Shown here: one piece after another, positions 7,952-14,306 of the stretch | How the letters are laid out: each line of letters starts with the position of its first letter | How positions within the stretch are numbered: the stretch's first letter is position 1 | DNA from: Massilia sp. UBA2604 | GTDB lineage: Bacteria; Pseudomonadota; Gammaproteobacteria; Burkholderiales; Burkholderiaceae_D | DNA length: 15,835 nt | Reading direction: 5' to 3' | Assembly (NCBI GenBank): GCA_002339265.1 | Contig: DDKG01000162.1 | Span: 1-15,835, forward strand | Position numbers and translations under genes: made by a program | Notes under the pieces: generated by a model | The model's input: the letters and a program-made list of their open reading frames with translations, nothing else | Databases searched by the model: none | What the model was told of the DNA's origin: nothing

Positions 7952-7981
7952 ATTGTACAGGCGCAATGGTGGGGCGGGTAA
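7952..7981 (-). promoter_or_regulatory. Candidate promoter of the sensor kinase-MFS operon
   Basis: Read on the minus strand, TACAAT (plus positions 7952-7957, preceded by TG) lies 18 bases after a weak TTACCC (7976-7981). The same TACAAT box occurs before the response regulator gene, and the conserved operator-like motif lies 52 nt upstream here and 51 nt there. The weak -35 would fit a promoter that needs an activator. Confidence 0.45.
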
Positions 7982-8008
7982 TCCAAAGGAGAGAGCTGGC
8001 AGGGCGAC

Positions 8009-8041
8009 TTACAAATTGACGACAATTGGCCGACATCTGGA
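8009..8041. promoter_or_regulatory. Candidate response-regulator operator, three 11-bp half-sites
   Basis: TTACAAATTGACGACAATTG (8009-8028) recurs with 18 of 20 bases identical at 10747-10766. Here it can be read as three direct repeats of exactly 11 bp, TTACAAATTGA, CGACAATTGGC and CGACATCTGGA, with ACA at 8011, 8022 and 8033. Tandem half-sites spaced about one helical turn are typical for OmpR/PhoB-family regulators, and the known E. coli RstA box is also a TACA direct repeat. It lies upstream of the kinase gene and also in front of the divergent mipA-like operon. Confidence 0.6.
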
Positions 8042-8082
8042 GGGTGCATGACAGGAGGCCGAACGATTACCATCTTTCCCAT

Positions 8083-8142
8083 CATCAGGTTTTCCGTTTG
8101 CCCACCTGATGCGCCAGCAATGGAATATCGGTGGGTTTTTTT
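8083..8142 (+). terminator. Attenuator-like terminator with competing hairpin
   Basis: Two hairpins exclude each other. The first pairs CATCAGGT (8083-8090) with ACCTGATG (8104-8111), a perfect 8-bp stem. The second pairs CCCACC (8101-8106) with GGTGGG (8130-8135), extended by GAT/ATC and an inner CCA-GCAA-TGG, and is followed by seven T (8136-8142): an intrinsic terminator on the plus strand. The bases 8104-8106 belong to both. No plus-strand gene ends here, so the terminator must belong to a short leader RNA or small RNA starting after about 7990, upstream of the mipA-like operon. Confidence 0.7.
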
Positions 8143-8196
8143 ATTCAGCAGGAAGCGACCCGGAGCGGGCCGCGCCTCGACCATAAGGAAGCGCTT

Positions 8197-8334
8197 ATGA
8201 GCATGGTGCGCGCGAACAACACCGTCGAGCCCGGCACAGTGCCGGTCGATTCCGAAGCGCCGGCACGGCGCACAGCACGTTCCCACGACCCGAGCGCGGA
8301 CGCAGCCCCGACGGGAATGCGACGCCGGTCATAA
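8197..8334 (+). CDS. Possible 45-codon ORF, unknown
   Basis: A 45-aa reading frame starting at an ATG that has AAGGAAG about 6 nt in front (8184-8190). The peptide is hydrophilic, rich in Ala, Arg, Ser and Pro, with no membrane segment or motif. It lies between the attenuator-like terminator and the mipA-like gene, in a stretch (8143-8401) with nothing else recognisable. The ribosome-binding site is the only support; it may be a leader peptide or chance. Confidence 0.25.
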   Translation: MSMVRANNTVEPGTVPVDSEAPARRTARSHDPSADAAPTGMRRRS

Positions 8335-8401
8335 TGGGATGGGAGAGCGAAGCTTGCTCGACGTAAAATATCGACAAACGAACTCTCCGAGTACTTTCAC
8401 G

Positions 8402-9235
8402 ATGAAACCATTCTTCGCCCTGGCCCTGGCGGCTGCGAGCACCGCAGCGAGTGCGCAGACGCCGGCCACCAACCCGATGCCCGACGGCAGCCGCGACATG
8501 TACGCAGGGCTGGGCGCCGTCTCGCGGCCGCGTTACGAAGGGGCGGACAGCCAAAAGGTTTCAGCCTTGCCGGTGCTCCAGGTCCAATGGAGCAACGGCC
8601 TTTTTATTTCCGGTATGAGCGCAGGGATGCATCTATCGAACCGTCCGACGGTCGAATACGGCCCGCTGCTGACGGTCCACCCCAACCGCGACGAGTCCGG
8701 CACGGGCCGCATCGTCGACGGCGTCGGCGTGTCGACCTCGCCGCTGCACTATGCGCGCACCGGGAACCGCCTGGACGGCATGGAAGACGTCAGCACCCGG
8801 CTCGAGGGCGGCTTCTTCTTCAATTACTACCTGGCGCCCGAGTGGCGCCTGACCAGCAGCGTGCTGTATGGCGCCGGCAACGACCGCGACGGCGCACGCA
8901 TGGAACTGGGCGTGCAGCGCCTGGCGATCCAGGTCGCGCCGCAGCACACGCTGTCGTTGAATGCCGGCGTGACCATCGTCAACGCCGACTACAGCCGCGC
9001 CTATTTCGGCGTCACCGGGACCGAATCCTGGCAGAGCGGCAATCCGCCGTATCGTCCGGGCGGCGGCATCAAGGATGTGCGCGCCGGCGTGCGCTGGAAC
9101 TGGGCCTTGAGCCCGTCCTGGATGCTGGTCACCAATGTCCAGGCCACGCGCCTGGTCGGCAGCGTCCGCAATAGCCCGCTCGTCGAGCGGCCCACCAACG
9201 TGACGGTTTCGGCCGCCTTCGCCTACCGGTTCTGA
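8402..9235 (+). CDS. mipA: MipA/OmpV family outer-membrane protein
   Basis: A 277-aa predicted outer-membrane beta-barrel of the MipA/OmpV family (MltA-interacting protein; scaffold or porin-like roles are reported for members). Residues 1-18 form a signal peptide ending in ASA. Typical features are the early YAGLGAVSRPRYEGAD, then SALPVLQVQWSNGLFIS, amphipathic strands, and a C-terminal NVTVSAAFAYRF with terminal Phe. The ATG at 8402 starts the signal peptide; an earlier in-frame start at 8339 would precede it with non-signal sequence. No good Shine-Dalgarno site is visible before it. A TAAAAT at 8364-8369 could be a -10 box. The next gene overlaps its stop by one base. MipA/OmpV genes are often found beside RstAB-like two-component systems, as here. 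Confidence 0.85.
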   Translation: MKPFFALALAAASTAASAQTPATNPMPDGSRDMYAGLGAVSRPRYEGADSQKVSALPVLQVQWSNGLFISGMSAGMHLSNRPTVEYGPLLTVHPNRDESGTGRIVDGVGVSTSPLHYARTGNRLDGMEDVSTRLEGGFFFNYYLAPEWRLTSSVLYGAGNDRDGARMELGVQRLAIQVAPQHTLSLNAGVTIVNADYSRAYFGVTGTESWQSGNPPYRPGGGIKDVRAGVRWNWALSPSWMLVTNVQATRLVGSVRNSPLVERPTNVTVSAAFAYRF

Positions 9236-9930
9236 TGATGCGACGCGCACACCTCACCGCCTGCGTGACCTTGCTGCTGACGGCCGAACTGGCCGTGGCG
9301 CAGCCGCGCGCCGGGGAATGGGTGAACTATCGTGACGCCTACCGCGCGATGGTGCTGTTTGACAAATACGGTGGCCCCAAGAATCTGCTGCAGAATCACC
9401 TGCAAGTGCTGGCGCGCGACAAGGGCGCGCTGCAGCCGGGCGCGCAACTGCTCATGAAGGGCAAGACCGTCCAGACCAGCCTGGCGCTGGATCCGCTCGG
9501 CCGCACCGCGCTGCCGCTGCTCAAGGCGGCCTATGACGAGAACGCGGTGTTGACGTCGAACCGGCCGCTGGGCGGCTTCACGGTCAAGCCGCGGGTCTCG
9601 CTGGCGCTGCGCGCCGACGGCTCGTACGAGGTGGCCGACCTGCGCGCGGCCTGCGAGCAGGCGCTCGGCTTCGCCCGCTACGCCGACAATTCGGCGCGCG
9701 GCCGCCAATGCGTCGGCGTGCGCATGGTGTTCCCGAAACAGGGCGAGGCGGCGAACGTGCGGGTGCGCGCGGGCGGCGCGGAACAGGCGCTGCCGCTGGC
9801 GCGCGGGGCGGCCTTCGCGGGCGACGCCGACGACGACTTCCCGGTCGTCACTGTCCGCTTCGGCGCGCAACCGGCGGGCCAGGTCGTCACCTACAGCGCC
9901 CCGCTGGCGATCGTGCCGCTGTTCGAATAA
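9235..9930 (+). CDS. Secreted protein of unknown function, coupled to the MipA-like gene
   Basis: A 231-aa protein I do not recognise. Residues 1-22 look like a signal peptide (hydrophobic TACVTLLLTAELAVA, cleavage after AVA or AVAQ), so it is likely periplasmic or surface-exposed; no further membrane segment is seen. The mature part begins RAGEWVNYRDAYRAMVLFDKYGGPKNLLQNHL, and has two cysteines, in RAACEQALGF and GRQCVGVRM, that could form a disulfide. Its ATG shares one base with the mipA stop (TGATG), and a second ATG follows at once at 9238, so either may be used. Coupling to the MipA-like gene suggests a joint envelope function; no enzyme motif is visible. Confidence 0.8.
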   Translation: MMRRAHLTACVTLLLTAELAVAQPRAGEWVNYRDAYRAMVLFDKYGGPKNLLQNHLQVLARDKGALQPGAQLLMKGKTVQTSLALDPLGRTALPLLKAAYDENAVLTSNRPLGGFTVKPRVSLALRADGSYEVADLRAACEQALGFARYADNSARGRQCVGVRMVFPKQGEAANVRVRAGGAEQALPLARGAAFAGDADDDFPVVTVRFGAQPAGQVVTYSAPLAIVPLFE

Positions 9931-9944
9931 GAACATCACGGCGC

Positions 9945-9968
9945 AAAAAAACCTGCAAGCTGCAGGTT
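9945..9968 (-). terminator. Intrinsic terminator of the response regulator gene
   Basis: AACCTGCA (9950-9957) pairs with TGCAGGTT (9961-9968) around a 3-base loop, and seven A at 9945-9951 give a T7 tail on the minus strand. It lies 15 bases past the regulator stop. In the plus direction only TTTC follows, so it would also weakly end the mipA operon. Confidence 0.85.
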
Positions 9969-9982
9969 TCATGGGCGGGACA

Positions 9983-10669
9983 TCAATTCCAGGCCGAGGG
10001 CGAGAACAGATAGCCTTCGCCCCACACCGTCTTGATCTTTTCGGATTCCGCATCGTCGAACTTGCGGCGCAGCTTCGAGATGCAGTTGTCGATGCTGCGG
10101 TCCAGGCCATCGAACTCGATGCCGCGCATCTTCTTGAGCAGGGCGTCGCGCGACAGCACGCGTCCGGCCGCCTCGGCCAGCACCAGCAGCAGCTTGTACT
10201 CGGTATTCGACAGTACGCAGGGCTGGCCGCGCCAGACCACGCTACGGTCGGACGTGACGATGCGCAGGGCGCCAAACTGCAGCACGCGCGCATCGACGCC
10301 CGACTTGGCCTGGGTGCGGCGCATCAGCGCGCGCAGGCGCGCCAGCAGCACGCGCGGCTGGACCGGCTTGTTGACGAAGTCGTCGGCGCCTTGCTCGAGG
10401 CCGGATACTTCGTCATACGAATCTTCGCGCGCGGTGAGGATCAGGATCGGCACGTCGGACTGGTCGCGAATCTGGCGGCACACGACCATGCCGTCCAGGC
10501 CCGGCAGCATCAGGTCGAGGATCACGACGTCGGGCGCCAGTTCCTTGAAACGGTCGAGCGCCGCATCGCCGCGCGTGACCAGTTCGACCGCGAATTCATA
10601 GCCGGACAGGTATTCGGTGACGAGCTCGGCCAGGCGCGCATCGTCTTCCACCAACATCACTCGGTACAT
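9983..10669 (-). CDS. rstA: Response regulator, OmpR family, RstA-like
   Basis: A 228-aa transcription factor with an N-terminal receiver and a C-terminal winged-helix DNA-binding domain. Receiver residues are Glu8-Asp9-Asp10, phospho-acceptor Asp52 (VVILDLMLPGLDG), Thr79 and Lys101. The output domain (about 128-226) includes LSNTEYKLLLVLAEAAGRVLSRDALL, the recognition-helix region FDGLDRSIDNCISKLRRKF and the wing IKTVWGEGYLFSPSAWN. The last stretch is close to E. coli RstA (YLFAPHAWE). The ATG at 10669 has AAGGAG 7-8 nt upstream and begins directly with the receiver strand; the earlier in-frame start at 10720 adds 17 residues that do not belong. It is a single-gene transcript, and is likely to bind the repeated TTGACGACAATTG motif in front of itself and the kinase (inference). 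Confidence 0.92.
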   Translation of the reverse strand: MYRVMLVEDDARLAELVTEYLSGYEFAVELVTRGDAALDRFKELAPDVVILDLMLPGLDGMVVCRQIRDQSDVPILILTAREDSYDEVSGLEQGADDFVNKPVQPRVLLARLRALMRRTQAKSGVDARVLQFGALRIVTSDRSVVWRGQPCVLSNTEYKLLLVLAEAAGRVLSRDALLKKMRGIEFDGLDRSIDNCISKLRRKFDDAESEKIKTVWGEGYLFSPSAWN

Positions 10670-10690
10670 ACAATTTCTCCTTGGTCTCGC

Positions 10691-10722
10691 ATTGTATAAG
10701 ACCAAGTGTCCAATTAACACAA
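10691..10722 (-). promoter_or_regulatory. Candidate promoter of the response regulator gene
   Basis: On the minus strand TTGTGT (plus 10717-10722) and TATACA (plus 10693-10698) are 18 bases apart; overlapping TACAAT (10691-10696) matches the box before the sensor kinase gene. Transcription would start near 10685, shortly before the Shine-Dalgarno site. Confidence 0.45.
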
Positions 10723-10746
10723 CCTCCAGACATAGAAGACAGTTAA

Positions 10747-10766
10747 TTACAGTTTGACGACAATTG
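10747..10766. promoter_or_regulatory. Second copy of the candidate response-regulator operator
   Basis: TTACAGTTTGACGACAATTG matches 8009-8028 at 18 of 20 positions. ACA half-sites at 10749 and 10760 are 11 bp apart, and further ACA triplets toward the gene at 10739, 10730 and 10719 keep a 9-11 bp rhythm. It lies 51 nt upstream of a TACAAT box of the regulator gene and also in the region shared with the divergent decarboxylase gene, so it could serve autoregulation and control of that gene. Confidence 0.6.
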
Positions 10767-10924
10767 AAAGGCTTTGCGGCTTGTCGGGACGATCACTATC
10801 GTGGCCGCCGTGCCAACTTGCGCCCGGGTGTGACATTGTAGGGATGTGGAAATCATCCATTCGGAATGTCCAAGAAACGGACTGATCCATATCAAGCAGC
10901 TGCGCTTGAGTGGCGGTTAAAAAG

Positions 10925-10946
10925 GTGATCTTTCTACTTTGATCAC
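10925..10946. promoter_or_regulatory. Interrupted palindrome before the decarboxylase gene
   Basis: GTGATC (10925-10930) and GATCAC (10941-10946) form a perfect inverted repeat with a 10-base AT-rich spacer, 8 bases before the Shine-Dalgarno site AAGGAGA of the next gene. It could be a repressor site or an RNA hairpin that affects translation. No regulator gene next to it suggests a binder. Confidence 0.3.
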
Positions 10947-10964
10947 TACGCCGAAGGAGACGCC

Positions 10965-12167
10965 GTGACCACCGTACTGCATGACGCGCAATTCGACCTC
11001 CATCCTCATCCGGGCAATCTGCACAGCGGCTGGCTGCCCCGACACGACAGCGCCGGCATGCGGACCTATGTCGAGCGCGTCCTCGACGCCGAAAGAACGG
11101 CGCTGGCGCCATCGGTCCAGGCGCTGGCCACCTATATCGAGGACAACGAGGTCGTGCGCCGTCTTGCCCGCGATGCCTGCGCCGAATACCTGGACGCCAT
11201 CGATGCGCATTCGCCGCACATCGGGGACGTGGACACCTTGCTGCACGGTTTCAATACGATCCTCACCCATGCACCGTGCTTCATCGACGGTGAGCTGGTC
11301 GGCCTGCCGTTTTGCGCCTTCATGGCGGGCATCGGCCGGACCGTGGGCGGCGCCGCCCTGTTCAGGCAGCCCACCGTCCACCTCCTGACGTCGAACATCC
11401 TGAACGACTGGCACGCCTTCCTGGACAGCCCGGCCTCGAACGCCGGCTTCCGTGTCGACGGCGAACAGTGGCTGGCGCCCGCGGTGAAGGAGCGATACCA
11501 ATTCTCCCTATGGAGCAGGGATGCCGGCGCGCCGCCTTACTGGAACAGCTGGAATGCCTTCCTGGGCCGCAGCCCTGAGCATCCCGGGCAGGCACGCCCG
11601 GTCGCCGATCCGGATTCGAACCAGACCGTCGTCTGCCCGACCGATGGCGCGCGCAAGGACGCTTTCCAGTTGCCGCTGGCCGACCTGCTCGCGTCGCCCG
11701 TGCCGCGACAGCAGTCGCTGATCGACGAGCAGCGCCTGGTCGAGCGGTTCACGGGCGGCCTGGTCTTCCACGCCGATCTGACTCCTTACGATTTCCACCG
11801 CTGGTGGGCGCCGGTCAATGGTGAAGTGCTGTTCGATCCGTTCACCATTCCCGGCTGCTTTTCCAATCTGTCGGCAGCGCCGACCTGCCAGGGCCATGCA
11901 CGCGGGGTGATCGTGATCAGGACCGAGGATCATGGCCACGTGTGCTGCATCCCGCTCGGCATGAACGCGGCGTCCAGCGTCGTGTTCGATTCGCGCATGC
12001 GGCGCGGCGCCCGGGTGCGCAAGGGGCAGGAGATGGGGACGTTCAGGCAGGGCGGGTCGTCCTTCGTGCTGCTGTTTGAAAAGCAGGCCGGCAAGGAGCT
12101 GGTATTCGTGGATGCCGAGCGCACGCTGATCGGCTCACGCATTGGCGCCTGGTGTGCCAAAGGGTAA
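10965..12167 (+). CDS. Pyruvoyl-type decarboxylase, PSD superfamily, PsiD-like (probable aromatic amino acid decarboxylase)
   Basis: A 400-aa PLP-independent decarboxylase of the phosphatidylserine decarboxylase superfamily. The N-terminal part (SGWLP at 21-25; F96 to about 156, FNTILTHAPCFIDGELVGLPF...NDWHAFLDS) resembles the PSD-associated domain found in fungal PsiD tryptophan decarboxylases. Then come APPYWNSWNAFLGRS and FHRWWAPVNGEV (277-288), the counterpart of YHRWHAPVNG in PsiD. The autocleavage motif GGSS is at 363-366, so Ser365 should become the pyruvoyl group and a short alpha chain of about 36 residues would be released. There is no signal peptide or membrane segment, unlike housekeeping Psd, which favours a soluble amino acid decarboxylase (tryptophan or another aromatic). 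The GTG at 10965 has AAGGAGA 4 nt before it. Superfamily sure; substrate inferred. Confidence 0.8.
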   Translation: MTTVLHDAQFDLHPHPGNLHSGWLPRHDSAGMRTYVERVLDAERTALAPSVQALATYIEDNEVVRRLARDACAEYLDAIDAHSPHIGDVDTLLHGFNTILTHAPCFIDGELVGLPFCAFMAGIGRTVGGAALFRQPTVHLLTSNILNDWHAFLDSPASNAGFRVDGEQWLAPAVKERYQFSLWSRDAGAPPYWNSWNAFLGRSPEHPGQARPVADPDSNQTVVCPTDGARKDAFQLPLADLLASPVPRQQSLIDEQRLVERFTGGLVFHADLTPYDFHRWWAPVNGEVLFDPFTIPGCFSNLSAAPTCQGHARGVIVIRTEDHGHVCCIPLGMNAASSVVFDSRMRRGARVRKGQEMGTFRQGGSSFVLLFEKQAGKELVFVDAERTLIGSRIGAWCAKG

Positions 12168-12237
12168 AACAGGATGCTTTTAAATATTTATTCAAGATAA
12201 TGAATATTTATGAAAATAAACACGCAGAAGATATTGT

Positions 12238-12550
12238 TCAAAATAATTGTTTTTCACTACTTCCTGCAATAAGCTGCTTGTCAAGCAAGCGATCATCCGA
12301 CCATTCACGGTCGCGCAATCCCGCCCAGGGTGTCATACGAAGACTCCCGGTACCAGCGCATGGTGCCGGCGAGTCGCGCGCCACTCCCGGCATCTTCACA
12401 AAAGTCTCGTGGTACAGCGATAGCAGCGCAAGGCGATCAGCGCCAGTCTGACTGGCGATCGGCGTATCAAGGCTTCCAGCCGACGGCTCTAAAAAATCTT
12501 AAAACATAACCGCGGTCAATGATTCTGAAAATCGGCTCCAGCAACATCAT
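12238..12550 (-). pseudogene. Possible frameshifted gene remnant
   Basis: On the minus strand a frame begins at ATG 12550 (MMLLEPIFRIIDRGYVLRFF..., AGGTGA about 6-8 nt upstream) and stops after 27 codons at 12467. An overlapping frame is open from 12498 to a TGA at 12238 (86 codons) without a good start of its own and reads LEPSAGSLDTPIASQTGADRL... ending SSEKQLF. A single base change in the run of six T around 12491-12496 would join the two into a protein of about 105 residues. I recognise no family. It may be a decayed gene, a short real gene or chance. Confidence 0.22.
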
Positions 12551-12693
12551 CTCACTTTCACCTTTTTGATAAACCACGTTGTAGCGGCGCCTCCCGGGCG
12601 CCGAGGGTGAAGACAGGGAACGCAATACCTTTGCGGTCGTCCAGGGCAGCAATCTTGCACGATGAGGAGAGCGGCAATAGCGCACATTCAAGT

Positions 12694-12717
12694 TTGGAGA
12701 GCACTGTTGGAGAGCAC
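12694..12717. repeat. Short tandem direct repeat
   Basis: TTGGAGAGCAC occurs at 12694-12704 and again at 12707-12717, a 13-bp period with a TG spacer. Possible binding site or replication slip; no function can be assigned. Confidence 0.5.
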
Positions 12718-12833
12718 GTTTTAAGCGGCTGTCTCGCCTGGTGGGCTAGCTGCCGCCAGGAGCATGCCGACGTCCTTTTTGCTGGCAGGGTGCTTTAACA
12801 ATTTTAATTAGAAAAGGCGTAGGGGTTGGCGCG

Positions 12834-12848
12834 CGAGTCCATGACTCG
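12834..12848. promoter_or_regulatory. Palindrome upstream of the oxalate transporter
   Basis: CGAGTC (12834-12839) and GACTCG (12843-12848) form a perfect inverted repeat with a 3-base spacer, following the AT-rich stretch that probably carries the promoter and lying about 40 bases before the leader ORF. It could be an operator or a small RNA hairpin. Confidence 0.3.
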
Positions 12849-12886
12849 ACGTGGAGCATGCACATCACACCATAAAAAATGGAGAC

Positions 12887-12994
12887 ATGAAAATGCTGGA
12901 AACCTTAACCAGGCAGGCGTCCCGGGCGCCCGCAAATCCGTCTGCAAGTCTGGAAGCACAACACCTCACCGATCAGGGAGCGCCAAATGCATAA
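12887..12994 (+). CDS. 35-codon leader ORF overlapping oxlT
   Basis: The frame encodes 35 residues, starting MKMLETLTRQ and ending DQGAPNA, hydrophilic and without a membrane segment. GGAG at 12881-12884 lies just before the ATG (short spacing; a second in-frame ATG at 12893 has better spacing). Its stop TAA (12992-12994) lies 6 bases inside the oxlT gene, so the two overlap by 8 nt in different frames and ribosomes ending here would be placed on the oxlT start. That arrangement suggests a translational coupling peptide. No family is recognised, and the ORF may be a chance reading frame. Confidence 0.4.
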   Translation: MKMLETLTRQASRAPANPSASLEAQHLTDQGAPNA

Positions 12995-14306
12995 TTCATC
13001 GGCAGCCGCGCTTCAGCCCCAGCCGGTCTCCAACAGCACGCGCTGGTTCCAGCTCGCCGTTGGCGTCGTCTGCATGATCGCTACCGCGAACATCCAGTAC
13101 GCGTGGACCCTGTTCGTTCCCGAGATCCAGGAAACCTATGGCTGGTCGCGCGCCAGCATCCAGGTCGCCTTCACGCTGTTCGTCATCGTCCAGACCTGGC
13201 TCGCCCCGCTCGAAGGCTACTTCATCGATAAATTCGGTCCACGCATGATGGTCGCCTTCGGCGCCATCTTCATCGGCCTGGCCTGGGTCATCAACTCGCA
13301 AGCCACTACGCTGGCGGGCTTCTACGTCGGCGCGGCCGTCGGCGGTATCGGCGTCGGTTCGATCTACGCCACCTGCATCAATAACGCGATCAAGTGGTTC
13401 CCGGACCGCCGCGGCCTGGCCGTCGGCCTGACCGCGGGTGGCTACGGCGCCGGTTCGGCCGCCACGATCCTCCCGATCGCGGCCATGATCGAGTCTTCCG
13501 GCTTCCAGCAAACCTTCCTCTTCTTCGGCATCCTGCAGGGCACGCTGGCCTTCGTCGCCGCCTGGTTCCTGCGCTCGCCGAAGTCGAACGAAGTCAAAAA
13601 GTCGAGCAAGCTGGTGCAGTCGACCCATGACTACACGCTCAAGGAAGCGCTGAACACCAAGCTGTTCTGGCTGATGCTGGTGATGTTCGTGCTGGTCGTC
13701 ACCGGCGGCATGATGGCGGTGGCGCAGCTCGGCGTGATCGCGCAGGATCTGGGCGTGAAGGAATTCCAGGTCGACCTGCACTTCTTCGTGATGGCCGCCT
13801 TGCCGCTCGCCCTGATGCTCGACCGGATCATGAACGGCATTTCGCGACCGCTGTTCGGATGGATCTCGGATCACATCGGCCGCGAGAAGACCATGGTCAT
13901 CGCGTTCACGCTCGAAGGCTGCGGCATCATCGCGCTCGGCTACTTCGGCAGCAATCCGTATGCCTTCCTGATCCTGTCCGGTATCGTGTTCCTGGCGTGG
14001 GGCGAAGTGTACTCGCTGTTCTCGGCCCTGGCCGGCGACGCCTTCGGCACCAAGCACATCGGCAAGATCTACGGGGTGCTGTATACCGCGAAGGGTATCG
14101 GTGCGCTGTTCGTCCCGGTCGGCAACCTGATGATGGAGGCGACCGGCACCTGGTCGACCGTGCTCTATACGGTCGCCACGATGGACCTGATCGCGGCGCT
14201 GCTGGCGATCACAGTGCTGCGACCGGTGCTGCGCAATCACGTCGCCTACTCCAGGAACCGCTATGCGGAGGAGAACGCGATCGGGAAGGGGCCTTTGCCG
14301 GCCTGA
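12987..14306 (+). CDS. oxlT: Oxalate/formate antiporter, OxlT family (MFS)
   Basis: A 439-aa inner-membrane carrier that would exchange oxalate for formate. It has the 12-helix MFS pattern. Early sequence ANIQYAWTLFVPEIQETYGWSRASIQVAFTLFVIVQTWLAP and the second-half ALMLDRIMNGISRPLFGWISDHIGRE and GVLYTAKGIGALFVP are typical of OxlT. The two basic residues known to bind oxalate in Oxalobacter OxlT (Arg272, Lys355) appear to correspond to Arg280 and Lys369 here. The ATG at 12987 has AGGGAG 6 nt upstream. The family is broader than oxalate (related members carry other anions), but conservation of both charged residues and the formyl-CoA transferase gene next door support oxalate. It ends before a strong terminator, so it is transcribed apart from frc. 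Confidence 0.9.
   Translation: MHNSSAAALQPQPVSNSTRWFQLAVGVVCMIATANIQYAWTLFVPEIQETYGWSRASIQVAFTLFVIVQTWLAPLEGYFIDKFGPRMMVAFGAIFIGLAWVINSQATTLAGFYVGAAVGGIGVGSIYATCINNAIKWFPDRRGLAVGLTAGGYGAGSAATILPIAAMIESSGFQQTFLFFGILQGTLAFVAAWFLRSPKSNEVKKSSKLVQSTHDYTLKEALNTKLFWLMLVMFVLVVTGGMMAVAQLGVIAQDLGVKEFQVDLHFFVMAALPLALMLDRIMNGISRPLFGWISDHIGREKTMVIAFTLEGCGIIALGYFGSNPYAFLILSGIVFLAWGEVYSLFSALAGDAFGTKHIGKIYGVLYTAKGIGALFVPVGNLMMEATGTWSTVLYTVATMDLIAALLAITVLRPVLRNHVAYSRNRYAEENAIGKGPLPA

Larger units (their letters stand above)
12168..12886. other. Long intergenic region, hairpin-rich, no convincing gene
   Basis: About 720 bases between the decarboxylase and the oxalate genes. The first 90 bases are markedly AT-rich compared with the rest of the window. 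An AT hairpin is at 12181-12210 (TAAATATTTATT with AATGAATATTTA, one wobble). Further hairpins are CCGGTACCA/TGGTGCCGG at 12347-12369, CGCCAGT/ACTGGCG at 12441-12457 and GGCGCC/GGCGCC at 12586-12602; none is followed by a T-tract. A possible broken ORF on the minus strand (12238-12550) and a short direct repeat are listed separately. Raised AT content and scarce coding suggest an old insertion or gene decay. The AT-rich stretch 12796-12816 (TTTAACAATTTTAATTAGAA) may hold the oxlT promoter. Confidence 0.5.

Noticed and set aside
7882..8286. 134-codon minus-strand ORF in the kinase-mipA intergenic region
   Set aside because: Covers the operator and the attenuator hairpins, has Cys/Pro/His-rich shadow composition and no ribosome-binding site.
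12607..12798. 63-codon plus-strand ORF before the oxalate genes
   Set aside because: No ribosome-binding site, no recognisable motif, overlaps a tandem repeat; likely chance.
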